Assembly (NCBI GenBank): GCA_029448655.1
Contig: JACCLO010000002.1
Location: 4,712,001-4,776,000, forward strand
Length of the DNA: 64,000 nucleotides
DNA from: Wolfiporia cocos
Taxonomy: Eukaryota > Basidiomycota > Agaricomycetes > Polyporales > Phaeolaceae
Reading direction: 5' to 3'
The position numbers and the translations under genes were made by a program. Below are positions 31,448-42,421 of this stretch, piece by piece. Below the pieces are notes generated by a model. It searched no databases and was not told the origin of the DNA. It was given only the letters and a program-made list of their open reading frames with translations. The number at the start of each line of letters is the position of its first letter. Positions within the stretch are counted from its first letter, which is position 1.

Positions 31448-32484
31448 TGACACAAGCACAACCTCAGACACACACCGGGGGAAGGGGAATTGCGTGAAAG
31501 CGCCTTCCTGGTCTGGGTATCTAAGGCTGAAATGGCCAAGACAAGTCTGAGGGTCGCTCAAGACTGTCTGGCTATTATATAGCTCTACTACTGTTTGTAC
31601 ATGTTATGGTGCACGGCCCGTAGGGCATCGGCGCTGAGGTAATCTACGTGCTACGTGGTGGCCAGTAAGGGCATCGGAGCACGAGCGCTGGTACGGCTAG
31701 GAAAGCGCTGGATGTCTATGGCAACGTAGCGGGATAGGCCCGATCGGTGGTTCTCGTCAATTGAGGGTTCGCCGGTAATGGCGGGGTTCTATGTCCGTGA
31801 TCCGGGTTCTAGCATAGATCGGGGCGGTAGCCAGTAATGGCAGAGTTATCGGCCCATGATCGGTGACGTAGCTAGTGATCGTGGACTGGCCGGTAATGGC
31901 CTTGGGTGATCGAGCGTGACCGGCTACGATCGGTGCATAGCGCCTTGCAACTGCTAGGGTTCTCAGTTGTACAAGGACTGCCCGAGGTCGGTGTTCCTCA
32001 TTGACCTGGGTGCTATGGGGTTTAAGGCCTCCCTTGGGCCATAGTCCGTATAGTACATAGTCCGTGCCAGTAATGGCGTGAGTCCATGGTCGGTAATGAC
32101 TGTGTAGCCGGTAATGGCTGTAGTCTGTGGAGACGGGAGGCGTTGGGTTCAGTTGTTTGGGTGGACATGGTCCTAGCCGTGAGTCTGGATGGTCGTGACC
32201 TGATGAGGTGTGGTCCAGGTAGCAAGGGGTTGGTCTGGTTAGGTGCTACTGGGCTCATCGTAGTTGGTTGGGGTCACATGACTGCTATTGGCTTTATGTC
32301 GGACTGGACGTGGGGTCTGGGACTAGGGTTTCTTAGGCAGGGTTGGTGATGCTGGTAGCTAGTGCCTGTAGTGGTACATGCATAGGGCTTGGATCTAGCT
32401 GAGGCATAGGGTTTCCAGTCTTGGGGGTGCTCTCGATGGTTGGAAAAGGTACTGTGCCTAGAGGCTTGAAATTGGCGTGTGACA
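31448..32484 (-). mobile_element. Solo LTR, family I, 1037 bp, TSD GAGAA
   Basis: TGACACAAGC...CGTGTGACA with GAGAA at 31443-31447 and 32485-32489, inside transposase 1. It is unusually rich in the word CCGGTAATGGC and variants (about 31659, 31771, 31829, 31887, 32066, 32089, 32104), the same core found once in the Gypsy and family A LTRs. Confidence 0.85.
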
Positions 32485-34051
32485 GAGAACTGAGCAGGCC
32501 ATACCATAGTCTTGACACCATGCTCTTGGAACCACTACTGTGCCTTCTTGCTGGTATGCTTGGGGTCATTATCCTGCTGGAACACTATGTTCTCTGCAGT
32601 TTTCGCCTAATATTCCACACTTTGCTGAAGCTCATCATCTGGAATGCTGACACAGAATCAGTAACCATCGTCCCATTAATCCTGCAGGAGTATCCCACTC
32701 CTTCCCAGCACATACATCCCCACATTGTCAGTGATCCACCACCAAACTTGAGGGTACCTTCCACCAGCCTATCACTGAGCCCCTCTCCTGGCTTCTTCCA
32801 CACCCATTTCCTCCCATCTGACCCAATACAATTAATTTTGGTCTCATCAGACCATATACCCTGTTTCCAGTCCTCAACAGTCCAGTGCTGATGGGCTAGA
32901 GCAAAGTCCAGTCTCTCACACCTGTGACGTGCAGAGAGTACTGGTCTTTTCTGCTTTACTACAGCCTTCAGACCAGTCTTCTTCAGTGCCCTACACATTG
33001 TCTCAGAGTTGACAACCCTCCCAGTAACATCTTCCAGGGCCCTTGCCACTTCAGGAGCAGTATCAGCCTTCCCAGTTTGAATGAGATGAGTGGCATAGTG
33101 GAGGGTGGCAGTGGTAAGAAGGGATGGACAGCCTCCTTTGGCCTTCAGAAGACCAGAAAGTATTTGGAGTGTAATTTGCTGATAGTAGAGTAGTGATAGC
33201 CAGTGACAGCCTGTATTCGACAACAAGATTTGCCATCCTCAAGCAAAGAGAGGATGTGAGTAACAGTTTCAGCAGTAATGGGCTGAGGCATGATGATGGT
33301 TGAGTTCAAGGTGATGTTTGTGCTTGTATATGACATGTGAGCACTGATATACCATCACATAACCATTTTCCCACAATCTGAAGCTCACAGAGGCAAGCAG
33401 CAGTTGCTTTCTGCAAGTCCAAATGCATGCCACAAAACTGTTTTCAAGAGTGACCTCCAAATATATTTGAATATCTTGGGAACCAATGATTAAATGATCA
33501 TGATAGGGATCTCAATTTAAATATCATAAAGATAGTTTTCTTATGAGCCATTAATCATGGGAAACAATCAACAGTACTTCCTGGAATGTATTGTGTGGTT
33601 CTTATATTCTCAGGAGTGATGATGTGAAATATGGAATATGAAGGAAGTGAACTTAATCTCTGTGTGGCTTGTTGACCATATATATCTCTGTGATGATCAG
33701 TGTCACAGATTAATGTCTGTGGCATTATCCGATATTTTTACAGGTTTTTACAGGAATTATTGAGGCTTGTGTGAGCAGCCCAACCCTTAGCACCTGTCCT
33801 AGCATCAACTTCAGCATCTCCCACTCCAAGTGCCTGGAAGTAGATAAGATTAGTACATATCTCCATCATGGTCACATGTTGATGCATTACTATACAATAC
33901 TACATACATGTTTGGTTACCGTAGCTATGCCCTTAAAGGCCATGCATGGAGCATAGCACTTTAAGGTAGACACACTCCCTCTGATGCACATGCACGTACA
34001 TATACTACAGCTATGTTCTGGCTTACCCCAGAACTAGTCTCCTCAGCAATA

Positions 34052-34305
34052 TATCACAAGATGCGCCACGGACCCAATGCAACGTGCTCATGAGTGGCAC
34101 TATAGCCACTCCCCCAAAAGGGCTACAATAACAGCTTGGCTGTTATCAAGGGTCCAGCTATATCTGTAGTTCATATTCCCATTCTCAGCGCCTATTATTC
34201 ACTTGTACAGTGTAGGCCATGTATGCCAGTGCCACGTACAGGTAATATACCCTAGTTATTGCTCCGTAACGTCTATGATATTATGCTTTCACATGATCTG
34301 TGACA
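34052..34305 (-). mobile_element. Short element J copy 1, 254 bp, TSD CAATA
   Basis: TATCACAAG...CTGTGACA with CAATA at 34047-34051 and 34306-34310. On minus it starts TGTCACAG and ends CTTGTGATA, so the terminus is TG...TA instead of TG...CA. Non-coding. Confidence 0.85.
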
Positions 34306-34501
34306 CAATAGGGCTAACACCCCTTTACTGTCTTACTGCATGCATGCTGGCTCCACCTCTGCTCTCTAGTCTGCTAGTCTGGGGATTGCTAGCCTAATTG
34401 GTGCATCTAGCAGTGCATGTCCTCCACCCTCTTCAAGTATGGTGATTAGGGCATGTTTAGGGCTCCCTGGCAGGGCCAGTACCACAGTGAGTAGTACTGT
34501 G

Positions 34502-34754
34502 TATCACAAGACATGCCATGGACTCAATGCAATGTCCTTATGAGTGGTGTTATAGCCACTCCCCCAAAAGGGCTACAATAACAGCTTGGCTGTTATCAAG
34601 GGTCCAGCTATATATGCAGTTCATATTCCCATGGTAAGCATCTATTACTCACTCATTGGTGAGGCCATGTATGCCAACGCACTAACTATGTGGTCTAACC
34701 ATATTTATTACTCCATAATGTCTATGATCTTATGCTTTCGCATGATCTGTGACA
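34502..34754 (-). mobile_element. Short element J copy 2, 253 bp, TSD CTGTG
   Basis: Highly similar to copy 1 over its whole length, with CTGTG at 34497-34501 and 34755-34759. It inserted 8 bp before the right end of LTR-K. Confidence 0.85.
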
Positions 34755-34767
34755 CTGTGTCAATCAG

Positions 34768-35802
34768 GAATTTGTAGAACATTATATTTAAATATTGCCT
34801 TGTGGTTTCCTTGTGTTGATGGATGTTTTATGGGGCTTCTAGCATGCTGTGATACCAATAAGGGATTGCTGTAGGGTTTGGGTGGAACTGATTTGTCTTG
34901 GATTGAACCATATGGGATGTGAATTAAATTGGAATTGTTGTAACTGGTTCTAAATCCTGACAATCTGGAACCTATAGAGTCTTGGTAAAATCTCTATATC
35001 AATATAAGAATGAGAGCTCAAAACATACTAAGGACAGCCACCCTACAATTCATCCACCATCCAATCCATCACCATTGCACAGCTCAACAGGAAGTTGAGC
35101 ACACCAGGCAATTACAGGATAGGCCTGCTGTGTGCCCAATGATGATAGCCTTGTTTTATCAGCATGGATCATAAATGCAAATGGAAATGCATTTTCTGGT
35201 AATCCCATAGAAGGTCTGCAGTTCATGGTTCATTGATAAAATGCACAAACTCACTTGAGACTGGATTCTGCTTTGGGTTCCATTCCATTTGAGAGACCAA
35301 ATGTGGGTTGTCAAGAATATCTGAAGCCCAGCTCCAAATTGGTCTTTCATATAAATCGACAAATACACATTACTCATTCCTGTATGGAACAGAAATCTGA
35401 TGATGATCAAACTGAACTGGTTAGTCTGGATCTCAGCAACTAAATTGCCATGATACTTATAGGTAATACTTTGGTTGATGCAGCTTTGCATTTTGTGTCA
35501 GGATCTGAGTGATTCTTCAATGTAAAATCTTCTTCTTTGTTTTTGACACAACTAAACAGCTGAATCGATTTCTCTGTATGCTCTCTGCTTAGTGCAGCAG
35601 CCAATGCAATCTCTGCAAACTCAAAATCAATGTAAGATTCAAATGGGTGCCACGGATTATCCCCAGGTGGTGAAGGCTGGTTTTCAACTGTCTGGCCATA
35701 TATGGCAAATGACTGAATTGCACTGGTATTCTGCTGTGTGGATGGTGCACAACCATTATGTCATCTGCACTTGTATTATACAGTGCAAAACTTGGGGGCT
35801 TG
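34768..35802. other. Unassigned island sequence
   Basis: No gene or element boundary recognised; AT-rich, with only short frames. Confidence 0.35.
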
Positions 35803-35807
35803 ATTGG

Positions 35808-36355
35808 TGTTACGGTCTTCGGACAGTCCTATTCATTTTTTTTTTGATGCCACACTGAATATCAAGACTTAGCATTCAACCACATTGCTGTGCACTTTCT
35901 TCTAGGTGGCTCTGCTCAACTGGAGCCTGCATCTAGTACCCAACACCCTGTGCCCATGTATTCCAGTCATATCATGTTCTAGTTGTATTCTGTGTCTAAC
36001 CACAGGAGTTCTCACGTTTCAGCTCTTGTTGTGCTCAACCACAACATTCCTATCTGTCGATGTAATGTACTAGCCTTATGGACTTAGTGGTAGCAGTACC
36101 AAGGACACTATGACCCCAGCATATGGTCCATAGTATATAAATCCAATGTATATACCAGTTGAGTTCCTTAGCTCGACCTTGCTGAAATACAAGGATCCTA
36201 TACTCATTCTCAAACTTAGGAAACTAAGCTCCAACTAGTATATCAAGACTCTGACTCTCCAGTACCAACCCCAGAGATGACAAGTAGTGCACTACTTGGA
36301 CCCCTAAGTAACTTGCTCAAGGTATCTTGGCTGAACAGATATTCAATCCATAACA
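35808..36355 (+). mobile_element. Solo LTR, family C, 548 bp
   Basis: TGTTACGG...CCATAACA, full family length. The flanking 5-mers ATTGG and ATAAC do not match, so the original duplication is lost or one side was rearranged. Confidence 0.75.
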
Positions 36356-36492
36356 ATAACAAGACTGGGGAGTAAGCCCCAGTCACACTACATATATGTA
36401 CATGACTGAAAAGCAGATGCATACTACATACCCTAAAGTACCAGGTCCGTGCATTGTGCTAACGGAGTAGCTACATGATGCTAACATGCTAC

Positions 36493-38058
36493 TGACACAG
36501 ACTTCACCTCTGTGTCTACCGCCCAACCTCTAAGATCCTAAGGTCAGCCTATATCATGCTAACGAGGTTGTTGAGAATGTCGTACCCCAGACTAGCAAGG
36601 CAGGGGGATAGAGATAGTGTTGTGGGCAGCAGACGGTGTGAGACTAAGAGTAGAAGGCTGGGGGCACACGCGCACCTTGCTGATGATATTCAGTCTGAGG
36701 AGTAAGTCCTCAGACATTGGCATATATATACATCAGGGGACTGCTACACTAGAAGACAAGACCTGCCCTAAAGGCATGGTCTGTGCACAGTATGTGAAAT
36801 ACCCCCTAAGTATCTAGAGCATTCGCATAAGTCATATGATATCATACTGAGATCATGTGCATAATGTTATGTAAGTAGGGCGGTGCCAGGCGCTACCTAC
36901 ATCCATTGATATCTAATCTAATCTACTTATAGGTCAGGTGATCTGTGTCATGTAGTGTAGTGGCTATGTGTTGGCCCCCCCTACGGTCATGTTATATCAA
37001 GTAGGTAGATCTCATCATTACATAAGCAGTAGCATGTCCCTCTACGGGCCCTGCCTTTAGGGTGAGCTTGGATATCAGTAGTGTAGTTGGACGCATGTAT
37101 ATAAACCTACTGTCTGAGGCCTTACCGCCTCAGACTTGTTACGGGTCGAATACCCGTTCGTATATTCGAGTCGCGAATATAGATCGTCTCTTCTGCACGT
37201 AGGCGCGTAGCCGTATGCAAGGCAAATACTTGTTAGATGCCTTCAAGTCCTAGGCAAAGTTCCTAGGAGATCGCTTGGTATCCAATACTCATTAGAGGAT
37301 ACAATCTTGTTCAAGTGCGAGTCTGATAGAATATAAGACTCACCTAAGTCCGAGAAGTCAATGTGCACTTCGAGGACTTAGTCGTTCGGTTGCTCGAGCG
37401 AGAAATACTGAGTGTAGTTTCCTATGTTTGAGAACGAGTATAAGACTTCTTGTTTATACAACAAGGTCGAGCTGGAGAGCTTCGACAGTAAGTACAAGAG
37501 TTTATATACTACGTGGGGTTTTCAGGGTCAAGTCCGTCCCAGATGTCACCGCTACTATCTACGCTATAGTACCAAACGTTTGAGAAGTATGTAGTGATAT
37601 ATCCGAGATGATAGATAGAAATGATGATGGCGGTTGAACGCCATCTATCAGCTAGTAAATGATAAACATGAAACGGGGCAGAGTGGAATCCGCCAAAGGT
37701 GAAACTCGCCCTATCTGCTAGTACAACTGGGGATGCGCCCAGTACGACTCACGAGTAGCCAGGGGGTTGGTTGCGCAACAAGTCCCTGTATTGTATTCAC
37801 CCTATGGTGAGTTCTGCCAGCGTTCGAAAAATCGAGATAACCGTAACAAGACTTGCTAATGTCACTTTGGGGTGTGTCCCTGGCTTCTACTCTCTTACTC
37901 GCTAGACTGGGATTCTGAGTGTGACACTATGCCTTCAAGGGGAGTGGTTGACCCCTTTGGCTGATATACACCATGCCTACCATATCAACAAGGCCTCTGG
38001 TACTGCATCCCCAGGCCCCCTCTTGCACGTTGATATACAAGAGATAAGTCTTGTGTCA
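36493..38058. mobile_element. Inverted LTR composite (minus E-type joined to plus E-type), single flanking repeat GCTAC
   Basis: The left end is TGACACAG, as for a minus-strand LTR. The right end is CTTGTGTCA, as for a plus-strand LTR. The same 5-mer GCTAC flanks both ends (36488-36492 and 38059-38063). The halves meet near 36940. The left hairpin (36693-36715) has arms GTCTGAGGA / TCCTCAGAC, and the right one (37112-37135) has GTCTGAGGC / GCCTCAGAC. The halves are diverged, so this is not a simple recent palindrome. Confidence 0.6.
37137..37848 (-). mobile_element. Solo LTR, family G, 712 bp, TSD AGACT
   Basis: TGTTACGGG...CCGTAACA with AGACT at 37132-37136 and 37849-37853. It inserted exactly at the end of the hairpin arm of the E-type LTR. 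It is highly similar to 41707-42415. The TATA box is read on minus (about 37505). Confidence 0.9.
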
Positions 38059-38167
38059 GCTACATAACATGTGACCCTATGACCAAGTCATGTGAGATAT
38101 CTTATCAGACTACCTGTCTATAACATGTGACGTAGCTGTGGAGGGAGGCCCTAAACAATCTGTGACA

Positions 38168-38403
38168 CTTCGCCACCACCACTATTGATGACAATGGAGC
38201 AGCGGCCACCCACATACACACCAACCAACTCATGGAGATGCAGGTAGGAGAAGAACCTGCTGAGATTGGTCCTCCCACTGCTGCTCACAATGAGCAGCCT
38301 GTTGAGTATGAAGATGTGCCCATGGTGGAGGCCCTGGACCAGGATGGAGCTGCTGCTATGCTGCCTCCACTGACCAAAGGCCGCATTGTTCTGCAATGGT
38401 GCT
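38168..38403 (+). pseudogene. Unidentified coding fragment interrupted by an LTR
   Basis: In the frame starting next to the LTR end, about 78 codons read open to a stop at 38401-38403, with an acidic Glu/Asp/Pro-rich composition and a LPPLTKGRIVLQW end. A GTAAGT lies just after (about 38411). I do not recognise the protein. It looks like an exon of a transposon or host gene cut by the LTR ending at 38167. Confidence 0.35.
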
Positions 38404-38573
38404 AGTATAATGTAAGTTTGCATTAATATCATGTTCAAAACTCGATTACTAACCATTTGAAAGACTATGTTGAAAATATTTACACTGAGCAATGCCCAAT
38501 GTGGCAAGATGCACCACAAACAAATCACTTCAGTAACTTGTTTTTAAATTTGCATATTTCCCAACCAACCACT

Positions 38574-39145
38574 TGTCACGGATGTGCCCAGGGGGCCACT
38601 GTACTTCCCTCGCTATAGGTTCCACATGCGGCGCTAGGCGTACGCCGCGTCTCTGGTCCTCAGCCACCTCCTCGTGCGTCTCTTTAGTTTGTTGGTCACC
38701 TGACTGTTAGGTTAGCGCTGCAGGGTAGCGCGCGCCTCAGGTACTTCACGTTATGGTCACACAGTTACAATGGTCACAAGTAGTTACATGTATCATGTGC
38801 TCTCTTAGTTACGGCGCACAGGCCATTACTTTAGGGCGGCCATTACTGGCCAACTCACCATGTATAAGTACGACGGATGAGGACTTACATCCTCATCCTT
38901 GAGATTCTCGTCAACGCACTATTGTGCCTCTCTTACAACTTTCCTGTGTGCGCTCTGGCCCGGGGCCCCTCTATGACTAGCTTGTCTGTGTGCCGCCATG
39001 TTACGTCGCCACTAGGAGTCCTTGGGCAATGTTCACCCTTGGTACAGCCGACCTGGTCACCGCTGGCGCGGTCGCGCACCGCCTTGTTAGGCATATAGGA
39101 TCTCCCCAGTTGCCTGGGTCCGCACAGACGTGTAAGTCTGTGACA
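38574..39145 (+). mobile_element. Solo LTR, family F, 572 bp, TSD CCACT
   Basis: TGTCACGG...CTGTGACA with CCACT at 38569-38573 and 39146-39150. GGCCATTACTGGCC near 38838, a TATAAG box near 38862, and the hairpin at 38875-38898 (arms GGATGAGGA / TCCTCATCC, loop CTTACA). Confidence 0.9.
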
Positions 39146-39648
39146 CCACTATTACAGTTCCTATACACTGCTGGATTTGTGGACCATGTAGGAAGCAAGC
39201 ATGGATCCCATTGCAGCATAATTAATCTGAGACTCCAGGACCCCATGGATTTTCATATTGTAAGTAGCACTTTCACTCATGCACACATTATTAATTATCC
39301 TGTAGTATCATGGCACTGTGGCTGAAGTGCCTTTGATCAACCAGTGAGTCCTGCATATGTATCTTTCAACATTTATCTATGCCACATGTAGGCTCCACAT
39401 GTCACAGATTTCCAAGACATGGACCATACTTGCCCCCTGCCTGGTTGAACTCATGAACTCATCACATATAGTCACATGATTCAGCAGATATCATAGTACA
39501 GTAGGTTAGATCTCATGCAGTGCCCCTGGTCCACACTAGCTAGCTTATGTAAACAGTATTACGTGTTGGATGTTATCTCATAGTGTGCACAGACCACACC
39601 TTTAGGGTGGGTCTTGATCTCAGTAGCATATGGTCCCACATGTATATA

Positions 39649-41243
39649 CAGTGACTTACAAAACTGTTGACAAGATTGCTTGACTTACATTGTTGTGGTC
39701 ATATCTTGAGCTACACTGCATGGATTCTCATGAATAATATCTTGTTAGAAAGCTATACATCTAAAATATTTTATAATATCACAATGATAATATTTTGTCT
39801 CATCAAAATCAAGAATCACAATTTTCTTTAAAGGCCACCAAAATCAACAGCTTTGTAACATGCATTCCAGACCATGAAAATCTAATATCTCTAGTACTTG
39901 GTGTAACCTCCCTTGGCTTTAAACACTGCATCTACCCTCTCTGGCATACTTTGGATCAGGTTCTGACATACAGACATGTCAATAGCCTCCCACTCCTTCT
40001 CCACCCTCTCCCATGGCTGGGTGATCCCATTGGGTGATTCCTCATAATCTGCATGTTTTCTTTTGAGGTGGCTCCATAGATGTTCTATGGGATTAAGGTC
40101 TGGAGACTGAGCAGACCACACCATAGTCTTGATACCATACTCTTGGAGCCATTCTGTGCCTTCTTGCTAGTGTGCTTGGGGTCATTGTCCTGCTGAAATA
40201 CCATCTCCTCCACAGTTTTCCCCCAATGCTCTAAGCTATTCTGAAGCTCATCCTTCAGAATGCTTACATAGAGGTCTGAATCCATCTTGCCATCAATTCT
40301 GCAGGCAAACTCTACTCCCTCCCAACTCATACAGCCCCACATCATCAATGATTCACCACCAAACTTGAGGGTACCCTGAACCAGCCTGTCACTAAGTCCT
40401 TCTCCAGGCTTCTTCCATGCCCATTGCCTCCCATCTGACCCCAAACAATTAATTTTGGTCTCATCAGACCATATAACCTGCTTCCAGTCATCCAGAGTCC
40501 AATGCTGGTGGGCTAGAGCAAAGTCCATTTTTGCAGACTTATGACGTGCAGTAAGCTTGGGCCTTTTCTGCTTCACCACAGCCTTCATCCCAGCTTTCTT
40601 TAGTGCTCTGCACACAGTCTGTGCATTGGCTGTCTTTCCTGTAGCCTGATAAGGCCCTAGCCACTGCAGGAGCAGTGCTTGCCTTGTCAGTTCCAATAAG
40701 ACAGGTGGCATAGCGGAGGTTGGTAGTGGTAAGAGTAGAAGGATGGCCTCCTTTAGCCTTGGGAAGTCCAGAGCAATGCTGTGCACACAGTTTGCTAATT
40801 GTTGAATAGTGAACACCAGTCTCCTTCCCAATCTGACAACAAGATTTGCCCTGATTCAGCAAAAAGAGGATGTGTTGGGTGGTATCAGCAGAAATTGGCT
40901 GATGCATGATGGTGGTCAGAAGCAAGTGAGTGTTTGTGCTTGTTCATGAGTCTATGAGTCTTTTATATCATGACATGACTAATGTTTTCACACTACATAG
41001 CATACAAAATGAAATAATGAAAAATCTCCATAACCAGAGCTGTCAGTTGCAAAACTGTTGACAAGGGTGACAAAGAAAATGGCATATATCTCTGACAACT
41101 TCATCAAATATTAGAGCAGAGACCCCATTTTGAAGCATAGATGTATGGCTTTGAAACGCCATTATATTTCATACAGAATAGCTTGAGATATAACCAAATC
41201 AATGTGAATTAAGCAATCTCGTCGACAGTTTTGTAAGTCACTG
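39649..41243 (-). mobile_element. Tc1/mariner element 2, 1595 bp, TA target duplication
   Basis: Flanked by TA at 39647-39648 and 41244-41245. The inverted ends read CAGTGACTTACAAAACTG, with GACAAGATTGCTT continuing on the left and CGACGAGATTGCTT on the right. It contains one transposase frame on minus. Confidence 0.9.
39891..40907 (-). pseudogene. Tc1-like DDE transposase, two frameshifts
   Basis: Cut-and-paste transposase. The start is at MHQPISADT (ATG 40905-40907), followed by a helix-turn-helix region (GKETGVHYSTISKL). The catalytic motifs are SDETKIN (first D), QQDNDPKHTS (second D) and SPDLNPIEHLW (E), the DD34E pattern of Tc1. Ends AKGGYTKY. The frame shifts once near 40660 and once near 40140, between the second D and the E. 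All motifs otherwise persist, so it was inactivated fairly recently or the shifts are sequence errors. Confidence 0.85.
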
Positions 41244-41706
41244 TAAGTTAGGGTTGTCTGAGGCTTACACCTCAGACTTAGCAATCTGAGCATTGGACTA
41301 GTCCCCTTACTCCTATCCTTTTGCATGCTAGACTAGTAGTCCGATAGCTTCACCTCATATACATCATGTCTTAGAACTCTCACAAGACCTCTAGTCTAGC
41401 AGCCCTAGGCCCCCTCTTGTGTGTGTTATCTACAGGGTAGAAGTTTGTGTCACCATGATGAACTAAGAGAGAAACTCAATTGGAGCAATGAGTCATTTGT
41501 CTGTCACAAAAGTGGGATGCATAAGAAATTTTGTTTTTCTATCTGATACAGAAGGAAAAGTGGGGTGGGTTTGAAGCAATGTATAGGATATGGAAAGGGT
41601 GCACCATAAAAGATTGTACAACATAGCAATTATGTACAAAAGACATGTATCTCAGTGATGTACCTTAGCTCATTTTGTATACAGCAATATCAGACCCTTT
41701 ACATAG

Positions 41707-42415
41707 TGTTACGGGTCGAATACCCGTTCGTATATTCGAGTCGTGAATATAGATCGTTCTTCTGCACGTAGGCACGCTGCCGTATGCAAGACAAATGCTC
41801 GTTATATGCCTTCAAGTCCTAGATATAGTTTCTAGGAGATCGGTTAATATCCAATGCGCGTTAGAGGATATAATCTGTTCAGGTGCGAGTCTGATAGAAT
41901 ATAAGACTCGCCTAAGTCCAAGAAGTCAATGTGCACTTCGAGGACTTAGTCGTTCGATGCTCGAGTGAGAAATACTGAGCGTAGTTTCTTACATTTGAGA
42001 ACGAGTATAAGACTTCTTGTTTGTACAACAAGGTCGAGCTGGAGAGCTTCGACAATAAGTACATGAGTTTATATACTACGCTAGGTTTTCGAGGTCAAGC
42101 CTGTCCCAGATGTCACCGCTACTATCTACGCTATAGTACCAAACGTATGATGAGTATGTAGTGATATATCTGAAACGATAGATAGGAATGATGATGGCGG
42201 TTGAACGCCATCTGTCAGCTAATAAATGATAAATATGAAACGAGGACAGAGTTGGATCTGTCAAAGGTAAAACGGGCCCTATATGCTAATACAACCGGGG
42301 GTGCGCCCGGTAGAGTCACGAGTAGCCAGGGGAGTTGGTTGCACAACAAGTCCCTGTATCGTATTCGTTTGGTGGTGAGTTCTGTCGATATTCAAAATTC
42401 GGAATAACCGTAACA
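41707..42415 (-). mobile_element. Solo LTR, family G, 709 bp, TSD CATAG
   Basis: TGTTACGGG...CCGTAACA with CATAG at 41702-41706 and 42416-42420. Nearly collinear with 37137-37848. Confidence 0.92.
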
Positions 42416-42421
42416 CATAGT

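Larger units (their letters stand above)
29660..33291 (-). pseudogene. Tc1-like transposase pseudogene (element 1)
   Basis: DDE transposase related to the one at 39891-40907. The start is at the ATG 33289-33291 (MPQPITAETV). A helix-turn-helix-like N-terminus, SDETKIN (first catalytic D, near 32845) and SDLNPIEHLW (the E, near 31430) are readable, and the C-terminal KGGYTKY is found left of the family A LTR near 29680. The frame is broken by LTR-A exactly before that tail, by LTR-I between the second D and the E, and by several frameshifts. Confidence 0.8.
29420..33610 (-). mobile_element. Tc1/mariner element 1, decayed, with two LTR insertions and one LTR within an LTR
   Basis: The left end starts CAGTGACCCACAAAACTG after a TA. 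Long terminal inverted repeats of about 190-240 bp can be matched (for example aatcattggttcccaagatattc near 29570 against its complement near 33470). The right end has decayed and is placed at about 33610. It is interrupted by a family A LTR (29697-31251) and LTR-I (31448-32484). Confidence 0.75.
33701..34762 (+). mobile_element. Solo LTR, family K, TSD ATCAG, with two nested J elements
   Basis: TGTCACAGATTAATG...CACTGTGTCA with ATCAG at 33696-33700 and 34763-34767. It contains two 254-bp insertions of one short family in the same orientation. Confidence 0.9.
36356..38167 (-). mobile_element. Truncated E-type LTR interrupted by an inverted LTR composite
   Basis: To the left of the composite: a hairpin GACTGGGG / CCCCAGTC with loop AGTAAG at 36363-36384, a TATATA word, and the promoter words of an LTR on minus. 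The right part resumes at 38059 and ends AATCTGTGACA at 38167. Its 5' end appears to have been lost beside LTR-C. Confidence 0.6.
39400..41452 (+). mobile_element. Solo LTR, family E, interrupted at its TATA box by a Tc1 element
   Basis: TGTCACAG...TTGTGTCA; the flanks CCACA / CCATG match in three of five positions. The inverted repeat AGACC-A-CACC / GGTG-GGTCT around TTTAG is at 39591-39614, and the hairpin GTCTGAGG / CCTCAGAC with loop CTTACA is at 41256-41277. The Tc1 insertion (39649-41243) splits the TATATA sequence. Confidence 0.8.
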
